Source: Chitinophaga rhizophila (GTDB lineage: Bacteria; Bacteroidota; Bacteroidia; Chitinophagales; Chitinophagaceae). Taken from it: a stretch of 64,000 bases of DNA. How positions within the stretch are numbered: position 1 is the stretch's first letter; every line of letters starts with the position of its first letter. This document shows, in pieces, positions 16,637 through 26,900 of this stretch. The DNA lies in contig NZ_JAICCF010000001.1 of assembly GCF_019492185.1 (NCBI RefSeq), positions 1,612,001-1,676,000 of the forward strand. The letters run 5' to 3'. The translations under genes and the position numbers were made by a program. The notes beneath the pieces were generated by a model. That model was not told where the DNA came from. It ran no database searches and was given only the letters and a program-made list of their open reading frames with translations.

Positions 16637-16776
16637 TTGTAATAGACAACACATAAAAGTGTATTGTCATAGAAATGAGTGATAAGAATCTTGTTGAAAT
16701 AGCTGGTCTTTGAGTGTAATATCGGGTTGTTCATTCACCCGTTGACCAATAGCTGGTTTATTAACCTAAAGCTGAC

Positions 16777-17295
16777 TTACAGCGTCGATACGCCCAGCTG
16801 CTGAAAGAGACTGATCCGGTCGGTCAGCACCTCTGACCGTATTATCTTTCCTGCTTCAAACTCGTAAGTAGCATAAGCTTGTATACGGATATTTTTAGCA
16901 GTGGCAGCAATACCCAGAAAGACACCGCTATGGGTGCCGGTAACAACCTGTTTTAGCATCACCTTATTACCTTCAGCTACTATCTCCACAATGCTCCACT
17001 GTATATCAGGAAATGCGCTGATCAGCTCCTTAATGGACTGTTGGAAACCTGCAACACCTTTTATGCCTTTGGTGCCTGTATATTGATCAGCAATAAGCGC
17101 CTCAAGATCCTCGAACCGGCGCTTGTTCAAAATATGATTATACAGATGAATGATCACTTCTTTGGGCTGTTTTGCACTATTATTCGTAGTGTCCATGATT
17201 TGAAACTTTTGACTATGACTGGATGTTATTGAAGCACCTTTCAGTGGACTATAAAAGGCCACTAAAAGCATTACTACGTAAGTTGTTGTTTTCAT
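16777..17295 (-). CDS. Secreted SnoaL-like/ester-cyclase-family protein
   Basis: 172 residues with a signal-like start (MKTTTYVVMLLVAFYSPLKGAS). The text after residue 42 (PKEVIIHLYNHILNKRRFEDLEALIADQYTG) and the later AFPDIQWSIVEIVAEGNKVMLKQVVTGTHSGVFLGIAATAK match the SnoaL-like/ester cyclase branch of the NTF2 fold. Family members bind small organic ligands in a cone-shaped pocket and include polyketide cyclases, but many have no known substrate. The signal sequence suggests a periplasmic location, which is unusual for this fold. It lies 67 bases after an AraC-family regulator on the same strand, which probably controls it. Confidence 0.75.
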   Translation of the reverse strand: MKTTTYVVMLLVAFYSPLKGASITSSHSQKFQIMDTTNNSAKQPKEVIIHLYNHILNKRRFEDLEALIADQYTGTKGIKGVAGFQQSIKELISAFPDIQWSIVEIVAEGNKVMLKQVVTGTHSGVFLGIAATAKNIRIQAYATYEFEAGKIIRSEVLTDRISLFQQLGVSTL

Positions 17296-17362
17296 TATGA
17301 CGACGTTTATTGATCACAAAATTCGCCAACAACTATCTCCATTCATTGTAAAAAATCATTGA

Positions 17363-18133
17363 TTACCAAAATGCCCGCGAAGAGAAGAGTGCTGTAGGTG
17401 TAAGGCCTGTAAAGGTTTTAACTTCATGATTGAAATGCGCCTGATCATAAAAGCCGGCTGAAAAGGCAATATCCAGCAGTCCGTCAGATTTGTTGTGAGC
17501 AAGCAAGGAACGCATTCTTACGATAGCTGCAAATTGTTTAGGACTTGCACCAACGTTTTTCCGGAAACGTTTCTCAAACGCATCCTGACTCAGGTAACAA
17601 GATGTTACCAGCTCTTTGATGCGGATAAGTCCATTGGTTTTCTGAATTGTCTCCACAGCTCCAATAATAAGCTGATCTTGTTTACTGTAAGCTAATCGCT
17701 GAATCAGAAATTTTTCAATAACCATGATGCGTTCATGCGTGGTATTCGCCTCATTGAACTGTACCGTAAGTTGTTCATATACATCGTGCGACAGCAGCTC
17801 TGCAAGTGAAATGCTCTTACCAAACAGCTCGTGTGCAGGCAGGTTAAAGAACGCGTTAAATGCTGCTGTATGAAACATCACAATGATTGCGCCTGCATGC
17901 TGCGTGTAATTAATTAAGCGGTGCGTCTTACGCAACCCCGATAAGGTAAAAGGAGGTAGTGCCTCGTAGCATCCGCTATGACTGTAACTTATGGTGCCGG
18001 TATACCGGAACGCCAGTGCTATGGATATGTCAGGAATAATACGATTGGTAACCGGACTCCCAGTTTCAATCATCTTATATCCTTTGATAAAAGGCGCAAG
18101 CATCGTCGATGGTAAAATATCAAGCGTTTTCAT
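17363..18133 (-). CDS. AraC-family transcriptional regulator
   Basis: 256 residues from the ATG at 18133. An in-frame ATG at 18160 adds nine residues with no family support. The N-terminal half is a ligand-sensing region typical of cytoplasmic AraC regulators with a DUF6597-like start (TMLAPFIKGYKMIETG...IPDISIALAFRYTG). The C-terminal 100 residues form two helix-turn-helix motifs: IRIKELVTSCYLSQDAFEKRFRKNVGASPKQF, then LLDIAFSAGFYDQAHFNHEVKTFTGLTPT. It would bind DNA in the cytoplasm. The adjacent SnoaL-like gene on the same strand is the most likely target. Confidence 0.85.
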   Translation of the reverse strand: MKTLDILPSTMLAPFIKGYKMIETGSPVTNRIIPDISIALAFRYTGTISYSHSGCYEALPPFTLSGLRKTHRLINYTQHAGAIIVMFHTAAFNAFFNLPAHELFGKSISLAELLSHDVYEQLTVQFNEANTTHERIMVIEKFLIQRLAYSKQDQLIIGAVETIQKTNGLIRIKELVTSCYLSQDAFEKRFRKNVGASPKQFAAIVRMRSLLAHNKSDGLLDIAFSAGFYDQAHFNHEVKTFTGLTPTALFSSRAFW

Positions 18134-18301
18134 ATCATTTACGATGACGTCACTACTCAACTAACGGCAACTATCGCCGCATAAAGTTAATCATGTTAAG
18201 GGGAAATGAATATGCAACTATTCTACGGCTTGTGATACTGTATCGGATTATAAGGGAGCTATGACTTTGAAGGCATATTCCTTTTATAAATGGATGAACA
18301 C

Positions 18302-18436
18302 TCAGTCATTTACCGGTAGCTTCTTTCTCATTCTCGGCATATAGGTATACATAAAAGGATTAGCAGTATACAAAGGATCATTCTTTCTGTGTGTTATTGG
18401 CGTAGCAAGAGAGGTAATGTAATAAAAGCCAATACT
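18302..18436 (-). pseudogene. Possible C-terminal relic of a deleted gene
   Basis: On the minus strand one frame reads through to a stop at 18302-18304, giving coding-like text ending TANPFMYTYMPRMRKKLPVND. No start codon or N-terminal domain is present, and the frame runs back into a terminator-like hairpin at 18447-18480. I do not recognise the family. It could be chance. Confidence 0.25.
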
Positions 18437-18446
18437 TTACACAAAC

Positions 18447-18480
18447 AAAAAAGGCCGTCTTTTTCAAGACGACCTTTTTT
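18447..18480. terminator. Bidirectional terminator-like hairpin
   Basis: Arms AAAAAAGGCCGTCTT and AAGACGACCTTTTTT pair over 15 bases with one G-T mismatch around a four-base loop, and are followed by TGTTTTTT. No intact gene ends here on either strand, so it may mark where a gene has been lost. Confidence 0.6.
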
Positions 18481-18602
18481 GTTTTTTCCCAGTTCTTCTC
18501 AAGTGGGAAATCTATTTTGTGGACTTTGAGGCACTAAAGTCTAATCAATTCATCATTGACCTTAAGCGCTTCGCGTCTATTTTAATTGATTAGCAGATCA
18601 TT

Positions 18603-18650
18603 ACAAATGTAGAATTGCTCAACCTTAGTTCTATTTAACATAAGTATCAA
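18603..18650. repeat. Diverged repeat, also present at 30710-30757
   Basis: About 48 bases here, containing TTTAACATAAGTA, align with the stretch at 30710-30757, which also contains TTTAACATAAGTA, at roughly three bases in four. The second copy lies just before an IS5-type relic. Just left of this copy is an inverted pair CTAATCAATT (18541-18550) and AATTGATTAG (18584-18593). Both may be remains of insertion-sequence ends. Confidence 0.4.
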
Positions 18651-18694
18651 AACCTGTTTCAGCTTACAGGAAAGGCAAGCGTTCCTGTTTTTAT

Positions 18695-18895
18695 GTGAAA
18701 GATCTTATTCTTCTGATTGGCGGCTACTATTATGCATTCATTTCAAGGCCAGTTCCGAATATAGAAAAAAATGATATTGAACAGATCCAGACCGATTTAG
18801 ACGAGTGGATGATCATTTTATGCGTAATCGGACACATACTGACAAATACTGCTGACAAGCACTTTTACGAAGAGTTGAAGAATAGCACCTTTTAG
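18695..18895 (+). CDS. Small hypothetical protein, doubtful
   Basis: A 66-residue frame beginning with GTG (KDLILLIGGYYYAFISRPVP) and ending EELKNSTF. I recognise no family and see no good promoter or ribosome-binding site. It lies among relic sequence between the AraC gene and the RHS locus, so it may be a fragment. Confidence 0.2.
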   Translation: MKDLILLIGGYYYAFISRPVPNIEKNDIEQIQTDLDEWMIILCVIGHILTNTADKHFYEELKNSTF

Positions 18896-19110
18896 CAAAA
18901 AAGCAGCTGGACGACTTATCGTCAGCTACCTAAATTTTACCCAAGTATCAAATCAAATCGAAGCCATTACGCATAAAATCATCTACACCTAAACTGGACG
19001 CTCAAATATAAAATCTATCTCATATAATTGATGGTCATAGGAAGACGGTGACTAATCTATCTTTCCTATTACATTTACGTTATGATCAATGATTGCCCAG
19101 CATGGTAAAG

Positions 19111-19494
19111 CTAGATCTTTATCGTAAATCTATTACCTATGCAAAGAGATTTTGGAAAACAAAGATCAATATCACTTGATTTAAGTTCGCTGTTAGTTAT
19201 GATATACTTAGCGGATTTAAAATAACATTCCTGATCACCTTGCGATGATCCTTTAAGTAGTATCGAATCTTTTTGAATTGTCCAAGTACCGATTATGCTA
19301 GCCTTATAAAGCTTTTCTTTTCGACTGTCTTTCATTTTATAATTTAGCATAAAGACACCCTGATCTAATAATTTCAATTCCCATTGCCGTATTACTACAT
19401 GATCATACGAACTGAGAATTTCCTCCTTGGAGTATATTTTTTCCAGTTTTGGTTGCCCCAAAAGAAACAATGATAATAAGATAATTAATTTCAT
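19111..19494 (-). CDS. Small secreted protein, possible immunity partner of the RHS protein
   Basis: 127 residues with a hydrophobic start (MKLIILLSLFLLGQ) that looks like a signal peptide. The rest is mostly beta-strand in character (IIGTWTIQKDSILLKGSSQG; YIITNSELKSSDIDLCF) and has three cysteines. A GTW motif after a strand recalls lipocalin-like domains, but I would not assign a family. It starts 17 bases after the stop of the large RHS gene on the same strand, which is where an immunity gene usually lies in polymorphic-toxin loci. If so, the signal peptide would place the protection in the periplasm or outer membrane. That role is inferred from position only. Confidence 0.55.
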   Translation of the reverse strand: MKLIILLSLFLLGQPKLEKIYSKEEILSSYDHVVIRQWELKLLDQGVFMLNYKMKDSRKEKLYKASIIGTWTIQKDSILLKGSSQGDQECYFKSAKYIITNSELKSSDIDLCFPKSLCIGNRFTIKI

Positions 19495-19511
19495 GCTTTA
19501 AGGAGACTTTA

Positions 19512-22500
19512 TTAAGGTAAAGAAATTAAAGAGGTTTTCGGTATTAGTGGGGTGCTATATATACTATACTCTAATGCTTTTGCACGTAGCAGTGCACCTC
19601 GAGATTCTTCTGAAAATGGCATATATGATTTCCCAAAAATACTTATACCTAAGTAAGAAGATCTTTGGCCCCAATTGCTATTTGTCAAAGTTGAAAGTTC
19701 ACTTCGTATTTGATTTCCTATCCTATCTGGTAAATCTATAAGGCCAAAATTGGATAGTATTAATGGCCCATGTGCAGATCCCCCGCCAGCATCCGTATGA
19801 CGGTATTCATGTAATGAAACCATACCATAACTAATAGTCGTAGGGTTTAGGTCCGAAGATGCTCCGGCTACCATCCCATCTATCTGTTCAGGGTTAATTG
19901 TAATATTATTCCCATCTGTTTGAGAAGACACATTGGTAGCGAAGTCTATTTTCACTTGCCCGTTTCCTGTGACCATATCCATAACCTCCTTTCTACCGGT
20001 TGCACTATAAGCACCTTTCTTATTGCCTTTAAATTCGACTTGACCTGTCTTTTTGTTAATCCCTAACTTCACATTTCCGATCTTGCTCCACTCGTTGAGT
20101 GTTTTATTGACCAGTTCTTGACCACTTACTGTCTTACCATTAACCGTTAATGTCTCGTTACGAGAGGAGCCAAAACTAGTTGTGTCACCCCAAAAGTCAG
20201 CTTTTAGGATGGGATTGTTAGACATTGACATGTAAGGACTTGAAGCATGTTCGGGCTTCGGGTCGAGCTGCCACCATCTTCCTATCTGCGGATCGAGGGT
20301 ACGAAAGAATGCATCGTTTTGATTCAAATCTAAATCAGTTGTATGTTCAATTCCATTATATCCCATCCTGTTTTTAGGATATTGAGTACTATTCAATGCA
20401 TTTTTAGAGATGCCAGCCATTATCAGTCCATAAGGATAATAATGAGTTTCTTCCAACAATGGACCACTACTCAAACCCAATATAACATTGTCAAATATTA
20501 CATCCCGCGGGCTCTCATTACTTGTGTAAACATACAAAAATCCGCTCTTTTCAATAAGCATTTTTTCCACTACCAGTTCCTGTAATTCATCGGAAGAAGC
20601 TTTGACTCGGCGCACCCCACTGTTGGCCTCAACTATTTTAAAGTCATCATCAAATAGGACAAAGTTAAGATAGGCCTTTGGGCGCTCATCATATTGTCCT
20701 TGTTGATTCTCTCTCTTTAAGAACTGATAATCATTTAAAAAGTTTTCATTAAAGGGGGTGACGTTCAGTACAGTTGCTGAATTATGCGCACCGGGTTTTG
20801 CATCGGGTTCCCAAAATGCATCAATAAGAGCGGTCAACATATCCTCTACAGGCGGCTTTTGGCTGATATCCTCAGGTCCTTGCGATTTGTAGAATGCTTT
20901 GGCATTAATTTGCACGGTATCTCCAGCCATTACCCTCAAAACTAAGGAAGGTCCAATCTTCTTTCCTCCGGCTTTCGCATTAAGTTTTGCCACTGATTTA
21001 TTCTCCTTGGTAGTCTGGTCATGTGGATAACCTGATGGCTTCTCTGACCTTGTTTCGTCTATGTTGCTAAATAATGATACTTCTTTAGGCGCGTTCTCGA
21101 TCTCCATTGTGGCAGCATATATACTGAAGTCCGTTTGATCAGTTAACACAGTTCGCACGTTGCCTAGATGGTCCTTCTCAAAGTAGTCATAAACATAGCT
21201 AATGGGCATACCTATTCTATAAATGGGACGGATACGTCCTTCTTCATGGCTAATCAGTTCTAAACTATCCTGATTATATATGAACGGGCCATCGTAGTCC
21301 GTCACTGTAGTTTTAACCGTGCTTCCTTTTTTCTCTAAAACCGTCTTTGATAGCCTAATTCCAGTAGCATCGTATTGATAGGCTATTTTTCCTTTACCTT
21401 CAATAATGATTTCTGATGGTAAATTCAAGTGATTATAAACAATAGCACTGATATGTTTATTGGAATCCGCCACCAGGTTGCCATTTCCATCGTAAAAATA
21501 ATCCCGACCTGCATTGGAGCCGTTAATAAAATCCCCTAATCGGGCTGAAGCAGTTTTAGTGGATTGAGGATCTGATATTGAATCCAGCTTATTACTATTT
21601 GATTGGTAGGTATAAGTAAGACGGTCAATGGTATCAATCTTCGTACCAATCATGCCTTTTTGCCACATCGAGCGGAGATTACCATTAGCGTCATATGTAA
21701 TGTTGCTAACAGTAAAATCTTTTTTGTCCTGTGACCAGTCAGCACCATTTTTTTGATTGAATTCTGCACCGATAAGCCGATTAGCTTTATCGTAGGAATA
21801 TCCGTAAGCCCAAGCGCTATCAGATCGTGTTTTCCATTTTACACCCGCAATGTTGCCACTATATTGATTGGCTAAGAAACCATGGTCATAGCTAAGTTCC
21901 TGTCCGAACCAATTTGAGGTACTATTACTACTGGTAACAAAGTTTTTGTTAATGCCTTGTAGCCAACCGCGGATGTTGTAGGTATAATTCAAACTGTCCA
22001 TTATCGCTCCGGAAGCAGCCACGCCCAGCAGTTTAAGTTGCAGTTGACCCAACTCATCATAAGTATTGGCAGCTATTAATCGCTCTTGACTAATATCGTC
22101 ATTTAAACGCTTCCTTACTGTAAGCAATCGCCCTCCTTGATCATAAGTCAAAACGGTTAATAATGTTGTTTGCGGCGTAACACTCTTTGGATTTTGATGA
22201 CGGATATGAGTTGACAATATTGCTCCGTTAAAACTATACAGTGTATTGACCATGTCTTTGCCACCCATATTATTATCACTTATAACCTGAATGGGTCGCC
22301 CTTTAGCATTATAATAAGTAGTGGTAGTTAACCACTTGTCTGTTCCTAGGACCCTGACTTTCCCTCCTGTAACGAGCCCATTCGTCATGGTACTTACTGG
22401 GAGTTTCTCCGGGTACAGTGTATCAGCTCCAAGCAACCTACCTGTGTCTGTGGGTGAAAACGTCAGTTTACCGGAATAATCATAATTATCGTAAAAAATA

Positions 22501-23906
22501 TAGGTTAAGGGTATCAGAGCTGATGACGGAATATTCGCCAATGCATTACTTGCCAACACTACATTGGTTTCGCCGGCTGCGGTAGGATTGATGAATGCAT
22601 CAAATTCAGCTCCAGTACCTGAATCGAAATTATCAAGCATGCTTATACTGTTAGTCGCTGTATACAATGCTGCTCCTTCGTATGTATAAAGTACCATGTC
22701 TTGCTTTGCAGGTACAGTATAAGATACGGTTTGAGATGCGGATGCGGTTAGCATTGAATCTTGAAGGCCATCTCTAGAATGATTTCCTCTGTAAATAGCT
22801 GTCATGGTCGGACGGTCAAGGTTATCATAAAAGGTGACTAGCCATTCCATTGGTGATTTAGTTCGTTGCGTCGAATCTTGTGTGAACGCGAGCCGGTCTC
22901 TATTGTCATAAACCATAAATACCGATCCTGATCCAGGTACTTGTTTAACCACAAGTAATCTGCGATCGTCATACTGATATTTAAAACATAATTCATTTAC
23001 AATTTCTGTAGAAACTGTCCATGTGCTTTTTATTGCATCAATAGCTAGAGGTGGAACAATAAAACGAAGATTGTTTAAATCATCATACACATAGTAAGTG
23101 CATAGCCATCCCATATGTGCAGTACCTGGAGCGCCGGCGATCTGAACTTTCTTTAGCACAATCTGGCCATCTTTGTCTTTATATTCAATAGTTTGGCCAC
23201 TCTGCTCATCAATTGTAATAGTCTTCGATAATTGACCAGTCGCATAGATAGTGTTAGTAGTAGGTAGTCCTGTCGTAACATTCCAAACTCTTACAGAATC
23301 TTCAACTGTATTGAACAGGTATTTAGTTTCAACTGGACGAGTTGACCAACTGTTTCCAGGACCGAAACTTTTTAAAGGTCTATTTAATGGAGATGCCTCA
23401 AACTCTATTTTCTTATAGAATACATTTTCTCCCAGGACACCTGGATTTAGTATTCCATTCTTGTAGAATGAGCTTTGTGCACCGAACGGATCAGTCTTAA
23501 ACTTGCCGTCATTAACATTCGCTGATTGTTGCACATAAGGAAGATACTGATACTGCTCTCGCCCGTGATCATCATAAATAATAGGCATCACCAGATCCCC
23601 ACCGCGAGCGCTAATTCCTTTTGAAACACTCTGAATTGGGCGTCCTAAGCCATCAAGGTATTGCGACGTTTGCTTTACCTCTCGTATCAAACGGTTGGGT
23701 GCCGTCACAATACCGGTATCTTTGATTGGCATGCTCGGTTCCCATGTTCTTATGAAATTGATACTTGTATTTGTATAAGGACCGGGTATAGAGTTAGCAG
23801 TAGCGGTAGCCCTGTTACCACCAGGTTTTTGGGCAAACAAAGCTCCAGGGCTGAGTCCGGCCAGCAGAAAGATACAAATTTGTAGAATATGTCTATGTAG
23901 ATTCAT
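19512..23906 (-). CDS. DUF6443/RHS repeat-associated core protein with variable C-terminal domain
   Basis: 1464 residues with a signal peptide (MNLHRHILQICIFLLAGLSPGALFAQ). Residues about 50-200 match the DUF6443 start (REVKQTSQYLDGLGRPIQSV, YDDHGREQYQYLPYV). The middle is YD-repeat shell sequence (TYDELGQLQLKLL; SYDKANRLIGAEF; FYDGNGNLVAD). The RHS core follows near residue 1195-1250 (GYNGIEHTTDLDLNQNDAFFR, LDPQIGRWWQLDPKPE, MSNNPILKADFWGD). The last about 215 residues differ from the core and contain HEYRH at 1366-1370 followed by TDAGGGSAH, a possible zinc-peptidase HExxH site. RHS shells commonly enclose a toxin-like C-terminal domain. Secretion route and target are unknown. The small secreted gene follows by 17 bases. 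Confidence 0.85.
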   Translation of the reverse strand: MNLHRHILQICIFLLAGLSPGALFAQKPGGNRATATANSIPGPYTNTSINFIRTWEPSMPIKDTGIVTAPNRLIREVKQTSQYLDGLGRPIQSVSKGISARGGDLVMPIIYDDHGREQYQYLPYVQQSANVNDGKFKTDPFGAQSSFYKNGILNPGVLGENVFYKKIEFEASPLNRPLKSFGPGNSWSTRPVETKYLFNTVEDSVRVWNVTTGLPTTNTIYATGQLSKTITIDEQSGQTIEYKDKDGQIVLKKVQIAGAPGTAHMGWLCTYYVYDDLNNLRFIVPPLAIDAIKSTWTVSTEIVNELCFKYQYDDRRLLVVKQVPGSGSVFMVYDNRDRLAFTQDSTQRTKSPMEWLVTFYDNLDRPTMTAIYRGNHSRDGLQDSMLTASASQTVSYTVPAKQDMVLYTYEGAALYTATNSISMLDNFDSGTGAEFDAFINPTAAGETNVVLASNALANIPSSALIPLTYIFYDNYDYSGKLTFSPTDTGRLLGADTLYPEKLPVSTMTNGLVTGGKVRVLGTDKWLTTTTYYNAKGRPIQVISDNNMGGKDMVNTLYSFNGAILSTHIRHQNPKSVTPQTTLLTVLTYDQGGRLLTVRKRLNDDISQERLIAANTYDELGQLQLKLLGVAASGAIMDSLNYTYNIRGWLQGINKNFVTSSNSTSNWFGQELSYDHGFLANQYSGNIAGVKWKTRSDSAWAYGYSYDKANRLIGAEFNQKNGADWSQDKKDFTVSNITYDANGNLRSMWQKGMIGTKIDTIDRLTYTYQSNSNKLDSISDPQSTKTASARLGDFINGSNAGRDYFYDGNGNLVADSNKHISAIVYNHLNLPSEIIIEGKGKIAYQYDATGIRLSKTVLEKKGSTVKTTVTDYDGPFIYNQDSLELISHEEGRIRPIYRIGMPISYVYDYFEKDHLGNVRTVLTDQTDFSIYAATMEIENAPKEVSLFSNIDETRSEKPSGYPHDQTTKENKSVAKLNAKAGGKKIGPSLVLRVMAGDTVQINAKAFYKSQGPEDISQKPPVEDMLTALIDAFWEPDAKPGAHNSATVLNVTPFNENFLNDYQFLKRENQQGQYDERPKAYLNFVLFDDDFKIVEANSGVRRVKASSDELQELVVEKMLIEKSGFLYVYTSNESPRDVIFDNVILGLSSGPLLEETHYYPYGLIMAGISKNALNSTQYPKNRMGYNGIEHTTDLDLNQNDAFFRTLDPQIGRWWQLDPKPEHASSPYMSMSNNPILKADFWGDTTSFGSSRNETLTVNGKTVSGQELVNKTLNEWSKIGNVKLGINKKTGQVEFKGNKKGAYSATGRKEVMDMVTGNGQVKIDFATNVSSQTDGNNITINPEQIDGMVAGASSDLNPTTISYGMVSLHEYRHTDAGGGSAHGPLILSNFGLIDLPDRIGNQIRSELSTLTNSNWGQRSSYLGISIFGKSYMPFSEESRGALLRAKALEYSIYSTPLIPKTSLISLP

Positions 23907-23946
23907 AGGTTAAGAGTATTTGAAAAGATGCTTAATATCTGTATGA

Positions 23947-26900
23947 TTACTTTGAGATAGATGTCTGGTACTGATAATCAAATTGTTTTAGTATCATTCC
24001 ATCTTGGTCCTTAATGACTTTTAGTCTGCCAAAGTCGTCATAGACATAATAAGTGTATTGACTTTTGGAATCTGCTACTGAAGTAATGCCATATAACGGC
24101 TGATAGGTGAATGTCGTCATACTGGCACCTGCGGGGTACAATCTCAAATCATCAATGGTTACATTACCCTGAATATTAACAGATGTAGCACCTCCAGGCA
24201 ATGTGTGCTCAAAGTAAGTCCATCCGTTTCTGGATGCACCCTGGGTAACAGTGGATCCACTTATAGTAGCTGGAGAACTTCTACTCCAGTAAGATACTTT
24301 GTAAGTTTTAGCGGATGACAATCCTGCTTTGGATATTGAGCCGCCAGACAAAACATAAAGCTTTGCTCCAGAAATCGCCGTTGGATTTGTGGCGGGCACT
24401 CCCGTATAAGTCCAATTACCCTTCCCTGATTCTTCAAAGCTACTGAATGCAACATCTGCAGAAGTAGCATTCATTACCTCTGCAATCAGGAAAGAGGCGT
24501 TGTGACCATAAATATAGGCATGACTCATACCTTTGACCTTTGACTGTTCCAACAGATTACCTTTTGCTGAATACTGGTTGAAGGTCAAAAAATCTTTAAA
24601 TATTGTAGAATCACGATTGAACGAAGCTGCTTTAAATGTGCCAAGAGCAGTTGATGCAACCGGTGTTGAACTTGTGAAGGACGCTACTTTAGCTTTCCTT
24701 ATACCGGATGGTGTTATAATATATTGATTCGTAGTGCCGTTTACAAGATATTTTGAACTGCCTATCGTTTTCCATATTTCGGTGCTGATATCAGCATCGT
24801 ACATATTTTGTGACTTCATAGTGGCTGCTGTAGATACAGTATACTCGTAAGGAAAATATTTAACTATCTCTACTTTTTCTCCTTTACTATTGTACTGTGT
24901 AATCGTTTTGACGTTAAAAGCAGTATCGTAAGTATAACTTTTTTCATCTGTTAATATTATGCTATTTCGATATTCGGATACTGTTGTCTTAATTAGGTCT
25001 CTCCTGCCAGCAGCCGGCGTAAAAGTACGGACCTTGTAGTAAAGAGGTTTTTCAGCCTGATTCCAAGATGTAAAAAAGAATTGATAGGTAGCGTTGTATT
25101 GATATACAACAGGAGCGAGCGCAAGACAAGTAAAGTTGTTTAGGCGGTTTGTATTATAATAGTAGGTATCTGTATAGTTCTGATACTGGTTACTTGTCTT
25201 TCTAACGGTATCATTTGCCTTGTTATAAACGATCTCTTTCTCCAACTGTCCATAGCTCCAGTCTACATATGTAGGTGGTGTATATGGTAATGGATTATAT
25301 CCCTCTAATCCGCCCGATAAATAAGATGTAAAATAACATTCCTTTTTACCATTACTTACACCATTATTTGTATAATATTCGACCACCCTACTATAAGTAA
25401 CAGGACTGCCGTTTATACTAGCAAGGGATTGCGTGGGCGAGCTCGCTCGAACAATGTAATTTCCTATACCATTGTCTTCATAACGAAGGGTATCAGGAAA
25501 TGTTTCTCCTTTAATATGATCATGCGGATAAAAATCATAATAGACAGGATAAGCATATTTAGGAATAACACCGAGAGAACCCGAGGATTCTGTGCTGTTA
25601 CTCTTCAGGTATTCGTAATTCCTAGCACTAACTGGCGAGCTACTGATACCGTCATAATCCTTAATTGATTTTATTCTGATTCCGCCAATATAGAGATCCT
25701 TTACGACCGTCTTAATAGTATCCGGATGCTGATTATGTACTTCTATCCATGACATTGTTATGTAGCCGGAGTATTCCATATTCTGTACATACACATTCCA
25801 GCTATAATTGCCAGGTTGCATATTAGAGACTGTAAACGAATAGTTTTTATACTGAAACGAATTATCACCAGGTATTGGCAACGTATATATTACCTGATTA
25901 AAACTGTTCCTTAACTGTACGAGAAAATTGCAGGGAGATAATCCAGTACAGGAACCATTCTGAAAAACTTGCACATTAAATTCTCCATTGGACCCAGCGT
26001 CGCCACCAAACTTAAATGACTCAGTTGCAGCACCATTATTGCTAACATATATGCCTCTTTCATAGCTCTTTTCTCTGACAATAGTAAGCGTACTGTCTAT
26101 TAATCTCGGATCTTCCGCTGTATTAGCCTCCATCTCGAACTCAGTATATCCACCTGTAGGGAATTTAATGCGAGTAAGTGAACCCATTTTCACGAGTGTT
26201 GGATCAGTAGAACGATTTCCTCCTGATAACATCAACCCTGTATTGTCTTTATAGGGAGGAAGCAGACTGCCATTCGCATTAGTATTATAAAATCCCCAAT
26301 GATCAAGACTGTTACTTAAAAATTCAGGTAAGCTCCCGTTATAAGAGAATTCATAACCTGCACCTTCGCCTGAAGCACTATAAGGGATTACTTTTTTTAA
26401 CGTGAGCCTATTAACTGAATAATCGTGATACAAATTATATCCTCTCGTATACACACCGTCTGTAAAAGAGATTTGTTGAAGGCGATTCATCGAAGAATTA
26501 GTTTCCTGGTCAGCCCGACGATTTGCATCATACATAAAGTTCATTTTCACATCATTTGGGAAGATAATACTTTTCAAACGTTTACCATTTGTGATTACAG
26601 TACTGTAGGATGTTTGCTCCGCTCTACTTGGTATGCCCAGCTGAAGGCCTAGGCTATAGCTCATGGTAACAAACTCTCCAGGTGTATATCTGCTCCATTC
26701 CTGTTCATAAGAAAACATGATACTGTCTGTGCGGGATGGTGCAATCATCTTTGTCATGTACCATGCAGAATTATGCAAGTGGAAATTTTCGATAGTACCA
26801 TTATCAGATTCCTCAACAGCGTCAAAAACATAGGTCGTACCCGATTCATCTACAATCGTAAATCTGGCAATTTTACCCTCTGAAATCTCGGTTTGAACCT

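Noticed and set aside
16531..16734. 67-residue minus-strand frame
   Set aside because: It contains the 28-base palindrome and shows no protein-like pattern or ribosome-binding site.
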